Shown here: positions 36,000 through 45,678 of the stretch, one piece after another | Layout of the letters: every line of letters begins with the position of its first letter | How positions within the stretch are numbered: the first letter of the stretch is position 1 | Source of the DNA: Sequoia sempervirens | Lineage: Eukaryota > Streptophyta > Pinopsida > Cupressales > Cupressaceae | DNA: 64,000 nt | Reading direction: 5' to 3' | NCBI GenBank assembly: GCA_007258455.2 | Contig: VDFB02252616.1 | Location: 121,601,394 to 121,665,393, forward strand | Notes under the pieces: generated by a model | Databases searched by the model: none | Told to the model about the DNA's origin: nothing | What the model saw: only the letters and a program-made list of their open reading frames with translations | Program-made: the position numbers and the translations under genes

Positions 36000-36515
36000 C
36001 CCTTAAGTGCATTTAATGCTCCTAATTAATGCATGTATGGCGGCCATCGAGTTGGTAGGTAGTAATTTCAAAAATGGCCACAGGAGCTCCAAGTTCCAAT
36101 GGTCAGACGGCCATCAATGGATGGCATTTTGAAATTTTGGCAGAAAATCAATGAGGAGAGAAGCTTCGGGACCCGGCAGATGGAAGGCTGCCAATCAACG
36201 ACCGTTAAAAATGACAAACAAGTGACAGAAACCCAGGAGGGGAAATCCGATAGGCCAGGCCCAACGAGCCCCACAGACGGCAACTTTGAGACATTAAGGC
36301 AAACAGTAACTCGAGACTCGCCAAGACTAAAGACCTTGGAATTTGAGGGGGCAAAGAACATGGCCAATTTTAGATGACTCTTTTGAGGTTCATTGACCAT
36401 TTTGAACACCAAAACAGGGGCACGTAAAATGAGGCAAAGCCAAAAGTGACCTAGCAAGGAGAAGGAAAGAGAGGGTCCCTATTCTGAATGGGGCATGTGT
36501 GCTAAGGGCATAACA

Positions 36516-37457
36516 AGTGCCAGATTCATGGAGACTTGATACACGCACTAGCATAGGAGCTTTGTCCAATAACGTCACCATGCCCCTTTTCCCAATGGAG
36601 ACTCAATCTCATCGGTAAGATACATCCTACATCCTCCAACGGTCATAAATTCATCATTACTACGACTAAATACTTTACCAAGTGGATTGAAGCCATTCCT
36701 ATGACCTACATTACTGGCATACAAATTTCTAAGTTCATCCTTAACTATATAATTTGTCGGTATGATGTTCCTCAATCCATAATAACGGATAATGGTTGCC
36801 CATTTAAAAACCAAGAAGTTAGTCACCTCTATGAGGAATTTCATATCCAACACCACTTTTCCACTCCATATTACTCACAGGGTAACGGCCAAGCTAAGGC
36901 ATCTAACAAAAAAATCTTGAAAATCCTTAAAAAGAGTGTCAATGATGTTGGTCATGATTGGCATTTACAACTTAACCCTACCCTATGGGCTTACTGCACA
37001 AGCATCCATACTCCCATCGGCGCCACTCCATATTCCTTGGTATTTAGTTTTGAGGCCATCTTGCCTATTGAGGTCGAGATTCCTTCCCTAAGGGTATCTT
37101 TGAAATGGCATATTGATGATGAAGAGTATCGTGTGTCAAGACTACATGAGCTATAGTTCCTAGATGAATGAAGACAAAAGGCACTAGATCACCTTCAAGC
37201 ATATCAAAATCATCATCATCGTAGCTATAACAAGAAATTCTTGAATCGACACTTTGACATTGGTGACCTGGTTTTAATGGAGAATCCAAAGAATCAAGCA
37301 AAAAGGGAAAGACCAAGAAAGTTTGAACCAAACTAGCTAGGACCCTATATTGTCATAGAAGTCTTTGGATTAGAAGCATACTAGCTCTCTACCCCTGAAG
37401 GAGAACCACTATCAACACCAATCAACATCCTTCATCTGAAGAGGTTCTACACATAGC
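36516..37457 (+). pseudogene. Element 1 integrase core and C-terminal part
   Basis: This is the continuation of the integrase cut at 6,922. It starts with CQIHGDLIHAP, then QWRLNLIGKIHP, GHKFIITTTKYFTKWIEAIP, IITDNGCPFKNQEV, YYSQGNGQAKASNKKIL and WHLQLNPTLWAYCTSIHTP, with an open frame at 36,701-37,156. Of the D-D-E triad only the middle Asp (TDNG) is kept; the first is Asn (RLNLIG) and the Glu is Lys (QAKASN). The C-terminal part to about 37,457 is broken by stops and ends near ILHLKRFYT. Together with 6,476-6,922 it makes a normal-length integrase. Confidence 0.9.
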
Positions 37458-37894
37458 TTCTAAGAGCCTTGTCTTAATCATCAAAAATACAAATAAATTA
37501 AAAAAATTGTTACCTAGGTGAAAACCTGGCAAACAGGCATCTTGGTAACATCAAAAAAATTGAGCAATCAAGAAAATAGTAAAGAGAAATAATTTTTCCA
37601 ATAGTGAAAACCACTTTGGTGGTGCTTTAGATGAATACCATGGTGAAAACCAGGCAAACAGGTGCCATGTGTAGTTGACTCTGCTCTTTTGTCTACCATC
37701 ATTCCAATCTGACTTCCCTATCATTACACCCATAATAAATGGTTGTCCTTTCCATTACTTGGAATGATTGACATCAAACACACTAAGCATCCCCATTCCA
37801 TCCTATTCATAATAAATTGGTCTTATACCCGACTTGGGGTAGGAACTTGACTTACGTCATTTGGTTCTTACAGTGGTTGTTTTGAGGACGTAAA
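37458..37894 (+). other. Element 1 proximal 3' region
   Basis: Non-coding. Two short related pieces (GGTGAAAACCTGGCAAACAGG near 37,518 and GGTGAAAACCAGGCAAACAGG near 37,639) form a direct repeat. Nothing else is recognised. Confidence 0.5.
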
Positions 37895-38050
37895 AACATT
37901 GAGAAAATCCAAAAACATCACAAAATGCCCTGAAAAAATCCAAAAAATATCACAATTTTTTTGAAAAAATCCAAAAACATCACAAAATGTCCTAAAAAAT
38001 CCAAAAAACATCATAAAACTTCAAAAAGACAAAAAAAAAATCAAAACATT
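37895..38050 (+). repeat. A-rich short tandem repeat in element 1 3' region
   Basis: About four irregular copies of AAAATCCAAAAACATCACAA, partly with poly-A spacers. The repeat belongs to the 3' untranslated region of element 1. Confidence 0.7.
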
Positions 38051-38094
38051 TCAAAAACCAAAAAACAGAGTCAGATTCAGTCACACTAGTTAGT

Positions 38095-38535
38095 CTTTGT
38101 CATTGTCGAACTATGTTGCCTCTACGACTGGACGTAGGCAAGGCCATCTGTCAATGTGACCCTGAGGCATTAGTTCAATCCTTTAGGTTTGTCAAAATAA
38201 AATCGCGACTCAATCCTTAGTCAATAAGAAAAATTCATTGGTCATGTCGAACTACAAGGTCTTTGCATGTATAACATAGGCAAGGCCATCAATCGATGAG
38301 CCCCCGAGGCCACACTAGGTCAGTCCATTAGGGTTCATCATATTCACTATCACAAACATTAGATATTTCTAAATAAATGAAATATTTTTCAGTCAATCTT
38401 GTCAATCAAAGTTTGGTCGAACTATGAGGTTTCTACTTGTATAATGTAGGCAAGGCCATCAATCGATGAGCCCCTGAGGCCACACTAGGTCAGTCCTTTA
38501 GGGTTCATCATGTCAGTCAAAATAAGCCAACAAGG
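38095..38535 (+). repeat. Tandem repeat of about 145-170 bp
   Basis: Three copies, best seen from the shared core TAGGCAAGGCCATC at about 38,134, 38,278 and 38,448. The second and third also share CAATCGATGAGCCC and CACTAGGTCAGTCC. Each copy is preceded by GTCGAACTA. Spacing is about 144 and 170 bp. Confidence 0.8.
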
Positions 38536-38604
38536 TCATCAAGTCAAACCAAAAAAATTTCTGAAACATTCAAATAACCAAAATGATCAATCTATTTCTT
38601 ATAT

Positions 38605-38815
38605 AGGATGTGTCCTTGAAAACAGACATTGTCATTTAGTCAAGCATCACCATTGCCTTATACAGGTGGTCACATGATTGAAACTAGACTCGGCATCTTA
38701 TACGGTGTGTGTCTTTCTGAAATTAGGCTTTATCATTGCCTTATATAGGTGGTCACATGATCGAAACCAGATTCGACATCTTATACAATATGTGTCATTA
38801 CCGAAACCAAGCTTT
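38605..38815 (+). repeat. Tandem repeat of about 82 bp
   Basis: Two clear copies containing CATTGCCTTATA, AGGTGGTCACATGAT and GACATCTTATAC/GGCATCTTATAC, starting near 38,651 and 38,733, plus partial copies on both sides. Confidence 0.75.
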
Positions 38816-38929
38816 ATCAAACATCATCTTATCAATCTCCTAGACAATTAAACAACAAACATATCAAATTTTGGCAGATATTCTTACTGGTTGTTGACAA
38901 TATGGCTTGTTTTTTCTTATCTTTTCATT

Positions 38930-39140
38930 TGGCTTTTTCTTTGAGTCTGGTTACTAGCTTTCTCGAGGATGTCCCATGAAGGATTTAGAGAAGCAAGGAT
39001 GTCTCGGGACTCTTTTTCTTTGATTGTTGTTTGTCGACTGTCTTTTGGCTTTGTCTTTGATTCAAGTTACTAGCTTCCTCGAGGTGTCCCATGAAGGATT
39101 TAGAGGAGTAATGATGTCTCATGACTCATCTTTTATTTGA
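38930..39140 (+). repeat. Tandem repeat of about 115 bp
   Basis: Two copies of a unit with GTTACTAGCTT, CTCGAGG, TGTCCCATGAAGGATTTAGAG and GATGTCTC, near 38,949 and 39,064. Confidence 0.75.
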
Positions 39141-40039
39141 TTGATGTCTATGGATTGTCGTGACAAAAGGACTAGGGAAATTTTTCTCTTAGTATGAGTT
39201 AGGACATTCCTTGTCTACGACTATTTGATTTTATCAGGTGGATGACCTTGCACACCTTGGTCAATCTCATATCATGGTGTTTGTTATCCATCAGTATCAT
39301 TTAACACCCAATGATGATTAATGCAAGGCCTATTATGTTTCAGCAGAGTATTGAAGATTTCTAATACTAACATCCAAATTTTCCACACTAACATTTCTTC
39401 TTTCTTGCATTATGATGGAGTCCTGTGACAAACAAAAAAATAAAGTATCCTACATATGCATTCATATTACAAACATCATTTAGACATTGTCATACATATG
39501 TATATAGTAAATCATACATATATTTTGCATTTAAAAAACACAAAAATATACACATCTATCGCATCTAGGAATACATGGCATAACATGCATTCACCATCAT
39601 ATATTGTATAGCATATTATCACAATAAATACATTCACATGGAATTTTACATATTAAATCACATTGCATCTCATAATAATAAACATAGCATCCATGCATGA
39701 CATCCATAATAATATAAAAAGAAAATACATCCATCATCATATAGAATTAACACATCATCATAGGCTACACAAATATCATAAAGTAAACATCAGCATCCAT
39801 AACACATGCATAAATAGAAAATTGCATATCATACAAAGAATTGCAAATCATATAATCACCGCCAAAAATGATATGTATATATCGCTCAAAATAGTTTCAC
39901 AATACAATGTCATAATGTATCTCAAAATAAGAGCTCGCAGGCTCAATGGACATAAAAAAAAACATCAATGTCAAAATATCTGAGTCAAAATAAATCTATC
40001 CTGTACTCCCATGTTGTCTAGAGCTCGTGTTACTGCTAC
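39141..40039. other. AT-rich non-coding stretch in element 1 3' region
   Basis: No gene is seen. Many CATCATA, CATACAT and ACATAT words give the stretch a low-complexity character between about 39,450 and 39,900, on both strands. Confidence 0.5.
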
Positions 40040-41990
40040 TCTCATCTCGGCTAGATCTGCTATGAGACCAGGATTGACTACTGCTCAGTGCCACTGAGGT
40101 GATGGGTTCCCTATGCTCAAGTGGGACTACCGAATCATATAGATCTATATAATATTGTTCTCACCTCCCTACTTTGAGGAGTGCCTATGTTGTATCAGCA
40201 GTTGTGCATGTACATCCAACCACAAAGTCAATGACCCTCTGATCTGCCTCCTAAGCTCATATCACTGCACTATCCCTCTCTAACTACAAGGTGTCTCTCT
40301 CCACCTGTATCCCATCTCTCTTTGCCTGTAGAGATTGTACCTCAGCCTCTAGTGCCTACAACCTAGCCTATAATCTGGATAGCTCCTCATCTCTATCCCT
40401 AGAACCACCCCTAATGGGAACATCATCAAAACCCTCCTCTTTGGCAATGTTCCTCTCATGGAGGATGCGCTCCTTCTCACCCATCTCCTCATCCTCCAAC
40501 TGCTCCTCATGTCCTCCCACATCTATATCCATGGTAGCTGCAACTACTAACACCTCAAGATCCTCTCTATCAGCCTCCTTTACCTCGACCTCTGAATCAA
40601 GCATTTCCTCCTCCTGTCGACCCTCCTCCTATCGACCCTCCTCTTTCTCCTCTCTCCTCCTCCTCCCTCTCCTCCTCCTCTCCCTCCTCTCAAATAGGAG
40701 GAAGTGGCTCTCTCCTCAACTTTCATTGAACTCTCCTACCATCCCCTCCTCTCCCATCTCCTGCTCCACTGTCACCTCCATCATCACCTTAACCTCCACC
40801 ACCCCCTCAGCCTCCATCTCCTCTCCCCTTGCCTCCACCTTTCCTACCTCAAGGACCCCATCCTCGTCAGACAACTAGAGCAGGTTGATCTGTATCTATC
40901 AAAGGAATGGGCCTATGGGTTCTCCACCATGCATTATAATCAAGAGTGGTCCCCGCATCCACTAGTCCCCCTCTCCAACCCCACTATTGTGCCTATAAAC
41001 CACCAATGGCCTGTACTACTATGGTAGCTAAGATCGTAGGACCCCATGGCATAACCTCCCTGGACAATCGAGCATACATTGTCAATCCCTGAGGCACATC
41101 CTATTGCTCCCCAAACTATCACAAGACCCGACCTGAAAAATACATCTCGATAATGTGAACTAACTAGACAGTACGCCCAATCAGATATCTCTCCTAACGA
41201 CACCAAGGTAGATGCTCACCCTCATCTAGCCACTGATGACAATCCATATAAGGCCTTCAGATGAAACTCACCAAGGTATCCAATCCATGTCTCCAATAAC
41301 CAATATCACTTGGATATGAGTTTGTGTCACTGCCCCTGCATACATATATGCATATGGTGTTGTGGTCTCCATATGTTGATCAATTAGTGGATGAAACACT
41401 ACAATGTGCTCCCAAGCCCAGACCATCAATAGAGTCACACTGCAGCTGATCAATAATCCTTGTATGTAGACTATGTCATGTAACTAAAAATAAACAATAG
41501 CCAATAAACATGGCTCACATGCATACAATGTCTCCCTGGCCAACATATCAACAAGCATCTCCCCCCATCCAACTGGAAATTTGTGTCCTTTCCAATCTTG
41601 GATCACTATCTTGGCTATCGCAGTGAATAGAATATAGTTGAATCGCTCATACCAAGCAGCCAGTGTCTCCCATCTGATCTCATATCGATTGATACCCAAC
41701 TAAGCTATATCATCATATACATAAAAATTAGCCAATGCTCGATATCCTCCTCTAGGGTCGTATCTAACTCTCTGTCCCCAGATCGGTAGACACAAAATCC
41801 TATAGACATCCTCCAAGGAAATGGTCGTCTCCCCTGTAGGAAAATGAAAGGAACATGTCTTTGAATGCCAACGCTCAACCAAAGCAATCAGCATACCCCT
41901 ATTTTCCCTAATGATGGGCATGGATACTGCATGATATAAGCCAAGATGCTACATCCTATGCCTCTCATTGTTGGTCATCTGATCCCTCAA
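40040..41990 (-). pseudogene. Antisense ORF with plant mobile domain (PMD-like)
   Basis: On the minus strand, opposite to element 1 pol, a broken ORF of about 640 codons shows the PMD/aminotransferase-like signature: LIALVERWHSKTCSFHFP, TGETTISLEDVYRILCLPI, RALANFYVYDDIA, IRWETLAAWYERFNYI, and after stops VWAWEHIVVFHPLID. The C-terminal part is Glu-rich and then coiled-coil-like (ERILHERNIAKEE, ALEAEVQSLQ), near 40,300-40,870. PMD proteins occur as host genes (MAIN/MAIL family, gene silencing) and inside transposons. Its place between pol and 3' LTR of a Tat element, in antisense, matches the antisense ORFs known from some Tat elements. The start is uncertain. Confidence 0.75.
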
Positions 41991-42049
41991 TCGATAGGTC
42001 TCTGGTGGTTGTGACTTGAGTGTAAATCAGATCTAGAAGAACTTGTGAC

Positions 42050-42500
42050 AAACATGGCAATCATTGTGTCAGTCTATTTTGTACATGTCATTAAAACAAG
42101 TCAAGCTAAACCTAGGACAACTTGGTCAACAGTCAATTGTGTTGCTTAAAGTCAAATGCGTCGTTAACTTATCAATTATGTCACACTTTTGCAAATGTGT
42201 CATAGGAGAATGAATGTGTCGAACCCCCAAATCAAATGCAGGTTAACACTACAATTGCGCCATTCTAGAGCAATTGTGGCTAAGCCCTAATCAGTTGCGC
42301 ACAACCAAAGTTAGTTGCATCATGCAAAAGAAAATGCAATTAAATATCCCATGAATGTGTCACACTTTTTCAATTGCATCACATGACATTGAAAACCTTA
42401 ATCTAGCCTGCATGTTTAAGACAATTGTGTCAATTCGTAGTTAGATACATCGATCGCGATAGCATTTTCGGCTTTCACGGAGTGACGCAACTGACTATTG
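42050..42500. repeat. Degenerate AATTGYGTC-type short motif cluster
   Basis: About fifteen loosely spaced variants of AATTGTGTC, AAATGCGTC, CAATTGCGC, AAATGTGTCA and CAATTGCATC fill this stretch, between the TATA box at 42,711 and the PMD ORF. Spacing is irregular (about 15-45 bp). It could be leader, intron or a decayed minisatellite of the antisense transcript. Confidence 0.55.
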
Positions 42501-42710
42501 GAAAATTTAATCCTACCTAGAAATGTGTGAAACCAAAAATTAACAAAGTGGGTTGAAAGAGACTTATCGGATCTCCTACGCCCTCCGACCATCTGAAGGT
42601 ACAAACTTTATAGGCATAGTGATTGCAATGGGGAACTCGCTCCATCTTCACTCAGAGCTCTAGTTTTCAACGTTTAAAAGTGCAAAATGAACTTAGAAAT
42701 GCCAATTTCC

Positions 42711-42718
42711 TATTTATA
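42711..42718 (-). promoter_or_regulatory. TATA box for the antisense PMD ORF
   Basis: The minus strand reads GGGGGGTATAAATAGG, a strong plant TATA context. It is located about 0.7 kb upstream of the recognisable PMD coding part on the same strand and about 0.3 kb from the 3' LTR. Confidence 0.55.
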
Positions 42719-42999
42719 CCCCCCCAAAAATAGGGTTTTCACCTAAGGGTTCATAACTAGACGCACCATTTGGAATGTTTGAACATGAATTTGGTTGCCT
42801 TAAACTTGTTGAAATTTGAAACTGACTTCACCATCGCTTTTTTGGCTATCAAATTGACTTTTTGGAACAATTTTTAAATTTTTGAATTTTTTTGAAAATT
42901 TTCTAAAATTCTTTCGAGGGGGCATAACCCTATCCTACTATCATTGGGGCATGTTTTAACTAATTTTCTTTGACATAACGCAATAAACAACATTGTATC

Positions 43000-43013
43000 A
43001 AAGAGGGGAAAAA
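43000..43013 (+). promoter_or_regulatory. Polypurine tract of element 1
   Basis: AAAGAGGGGAAAAA directly precedes the LTR start TGTAGACAC. The same tract and LTR start recur at 50,832-50,845. It primes plus-strand DNA synthesis in the family. Confidence 0.85.
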
Positions 43014-44107
43014 TGTAGACACTAAAAATTGTCTTAGGCCTACGACCCTTAATTTCTCCATATTTAGTTCATCACCATTTCTCATAATTAAATAATGTTA
43101 ATTATTTAATTATTTTCTAAAGTCATATATCCTCTATTAATTAAATAACTTTAATTATTTAATTCATTCATTCTTACCTTTATTCTTCCTCAATTAATTA
43201 AATAAATATTATCTATTTAAATTACATCGCTAATTTAATCTATCTTCTTTCTAAAATTAAATAAACTATTATTTAATTAATTTCTATGACACTTTCAACT
43301 ATAATTAAATAATCACTTTAATTATTTAATTATTCCTTAACCTTTTCTCTCTAATATTAAATAAATCTTTATTTATTTAATTTAATCCCAAAATCTTGAA
43401 TGTTGAATAGAAATCATTTAATTCAAAAGGATTTATCTTTATCATATTCCTCTATAATTAGATAATCTCTTTGTTATCTAATTAGTCATTTATCACTTAA
43501 GTCTAGATCTAATTTGATCATTCAGTTATCTAGTGAGATAATATCTTATTTTCTCTAGCAAACAGTCTTTTTGGGTTGATCAATTTGTCAATGTTATCTT
43601 CTACATGCAATCTTTATCCTTTTGTGTCTCAACTAGTTTCTACCAATGATTAAATTATTATTTAATTTAATCTCCACAATTTATGCTTTATCACTTACAC
43701 TAATTTAACCCTAATCCTATTGCATGTCACATCTTTTAATCTTAATCATTGATTCATCTTTCAATCTGAATCTGTCATTCGAAAATCATATCTTCTATAA
43801 ATTGGCTTTACCTCTATCATTATTACTCCTCTTGAAATCTTATGAGTTTTGGAAGCAACTTTAGAATCTTAAATGTTTCACTATTAACACTATCATGAGG
43901 CTATACTTGCATGCTTAAGAGAAATCTGAGGGCATTTATACTACAGTGAAATGGAGAAGTGCAATGAAGGTGATCCATAAAATGCATAAGGGGTTTGGTG
44001 ACATCTTTCTTTTGTTTATGCTTTATAGTCCATTGTTATTTATTGTTAGCTTAGGTTTAGTTTGTTTATGCTTATATTGCTAATCCGTGAATTTTCCCTA
44101 TGCTACA
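43014..44107 (+). repeat. Element 1 3' LTR
   Basis: The 1,094-bp LTR has matching TGTAG...CTACA ends and follows a polypurine tract. The middle is a run of AT-rich TTAATTATTTAATT-type words spaced by short pyrimidine-rich pieces (43,080-43,420). A TATAAATTGG at about 43,795 lies 0.3 kb before the right end and may be the promoter. The right end is inferred from the inverted termini and followed by a GA microsatellite. Confidence 0.75.
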
Positions 44108-44118
44108 AGATCATGTGA

Positions 44119-44240
44119 AAAGAGAGAGAGGGAGAGAGAGAGAGGGAGAGAGAGAGATCATGTGAAAAAAAATTTAAAAGAGAGAGAGAGAGAGAAAGAT
44201 CATGTGAAAAAAATTATCTACTAAGGGGGAAAGAGAGAAA
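44119..44240. repeat. GA microsatellite
   Basis: Runs of GAGAGAGGGAGAG are broken by repeats of GATCATGTGAAAA, with three copies of the phrase AGATCATGTGAAAA/AAAATCATGAGAA. Non-coding. Confidence 0.85.
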
Positions 44241-44299
44241 AATCATGAGAAGTGTGTTTTATTGTCTTTGATGGTTTTTCGCATTCATGTGTTGCCATC

Positions 44300-45678
44300 A
44301 ATGACAGAAGGGAAGATTGTTGCAAGTATGAAGAAGAAGTTGTTGCAAGGATGAAAGTGTTGTCATTGATGTCAACTAGTCAATTCATTTTCTACTAGTT
44401 GTTGTTGTCATTAATATCATGGATGAAGGTTATTGGTTGTATATGTTAAGGATATTAATAAAATTGTAATGAAGATATGTTGCAAGTGCTTAGTGGTTGC
44501 TCTAGGTTTTTCTCTAGGTTTCGCTCCTATGTTTGTGTGGCTCAGATATGTTGTTCATAGTTGTTGGAAGCTGTTATATCCAGATTCTTGGCTTCTGATT
44601 CATTGTTCAGTCTGAGTTATGTTCACCAGTTGTGAACAGTGGTTTTCTGTGGTTTTGGTTGAGGTCCAGGAGAAATTTTGTTGGTCTGGATTTCCTTATG
44701 ATTAAGTCTTATGACTTGTGGTTCCAAAGTTAAGTTGCTATGATCATGTTGGAGATAATTTTGGTATTTGGAAGGATTGGAACATGCTAAGGCTTGTGTG
44801 TGCTTAATTTCTCTATGTGTTTTACATTGGTTTTTCCAACCTTTTTGTTGAACACTACTTTCAAAGTTGGTGAAGTGTGTTGGATCTATTTGGGTCCTCA
44901 TCAAGAGTGTGTTTGGGTCGCCCTCATTCTAATTTCACCCTAGGATTTTTTGGTGCTAACCTAATTTGAATTTAATAAATGGATGACCGACTTTGGATAT
45001 GTTTCAAAGTTGAAGATGTTATAAATATAGGATGAGTTAATGGTAATATAAAATGAAGAAGAATAGTGGAAAATAACAAAGAGATAAGTGCGAAGAAATA
45101 GAGCAAATAGATGTGAATCAATGTGTGTGTGAAGCAAGTATGGCAGATCAATGTGAGGCCTAAATGTTGAGTTTCTAGATGCAATGAGCTGAAGGTGTAC
45201 TCTATCTATCATGCATGTCTACAAGTGTTTGTGGTGGAAATCTCTGTTGCATTGAGGTTGTTAAATCTCTCTATAACAAGTCTTCTTTATCTTCTTTGTA
45301 TCACTGTGGCAATGAGCCCATCGAGTGGTTAGCCTTGTAGGACAATGAGTCCTTGTTTTGGACAGTGAGTCCTTGTTCTAGACAGTGAGTCCTTATTCTA
45401 GCAACGAACCCTTTTCATCCAAAAGTGAGCCTTTGTAACCGGTTTTGTTATTCTCTATAGTGTGAGTTAATCCTCACTATGGTTTTTCCCTCATTGGGTT
45501 TTCCATGTAAATCTAGTGTCGTGTTTATGTGATGGTTTTCAGTTTCTACACTTGCACCTAATGTTTAATCACTTTAGCAGAGTTAAAGAGTTGTGATTGA
45601 CTTAAGTTTCAGTGAATGTTTTAAAAAGGTTAGTTTGGTACAACTGATTCACCCCCCTCTCAGTTGTATTGCTCAACA
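44300..45678 (+). mobile_element. Ty1/copia-type 3' LTR with short internal remnant
   Basis: CATCAATGACAGAAGGGAAGA followed by TGTTGCAAG at 44,318 looks like the copia 3' internal end, polypurine tract and LTR start. Towards the right, TTTTTCCCTCATTGGGTTTTCC near 45,481 and TTCACCCCCCTCTCAGTTGT near 45,648 are sequence patterns typical of plant copia LTR ends, which close with CTCAACA at 45,678. The LTR is thus about 1.36 kb. The internal region is lost except for a few dozen bases on the left. No complete coding region remains. Confidence 0.7.

Larger units (their letters stand above)
6923..36515 (-). mobile_element. Tat-like Ty3/gypsy element 2 with about 7.6-kb LTRs
   Basis: The inserted unit lies inside the integrase of element 1. 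It consists of direct repeat A (6,923-14,494), an internal 8.0-kb region with gag-pol on the minus strand (15,376-22,290), and direct repeat B (22,511-36,515). Removing two later solo LTRs from B leaves about 7.5 kb, matching A. Both repeats start TRATGGGTGTTTTAGC and end GGGCATAACA. Target duplication is decayed: the host codons for C-Q appear on both sides as TTCTA and TGCCA. Gag, pol, two LTR TATA boxes and the LTR ORF all read on the minus strand, so I orient it as minus. One primer-site-like motif argues the other way. Confidence 0.8.
22511..36515 (-). repeat. Long terminal repeat B of element 2 (right copy, interrupted)
   Basis: B is colinear with LTR A in three blocks: 22,511-23,164 with 6,923-7,575, 25,578-29,504 with about 7,572-11,515, and 33,576-36,515 with about 11,512-14,494. 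The gaps are two solo LTRs. The right end GGGCATAACA joins element 1 integrase coding sequence. In the minus reading this is the 5' LTR. The A/B nucleotide differences are visible in nearly every line, so the insertion is old. Confidence 0.8.
501..44107 (+). mobile_element. Tat-like Ty3/gypsy element 1 (5'-truncated, nested-in)
   Basis: This is a plus-strand Ty3/gypsy element. Coding order is protease, G-patch, RT, RNase H, second RNase H, integrase zinc finger, (29.6-kb insertion), integrase core, then a 3' region with tandem repeats and an antisense ORF, a polypurine tract and the 3' LTR. The extra RNase H after the RT-RNase H pair is the hallmark of the plant Tat lineage. Gag and the 5' LTR are not visible, so the element is truncated near position 500. 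Insertions at 3,582-5,635 and 6,923-36,515 belong to other elements. The reading frame is interrupted by many stops, so the copy is dead. Confidence 0.88.

Noticed and set aside
38095..38535. Regularly repeated units, considered as CRISPR array
   Set aside because: Copies are diverged and directly adjacent with no unique spacers; plant retrotransposon 3' region.
40291..40878. Ser/Pro-rich plus-strand open frame of 195 codons
   Set aside because: Complement of the Glu-rich C-terminal part of the antisense PMD ORF.
44433..44615. Hydrophobic plus-strand frame in the copia LTR
   Set aside because: Short, without motif, inside an LTR.
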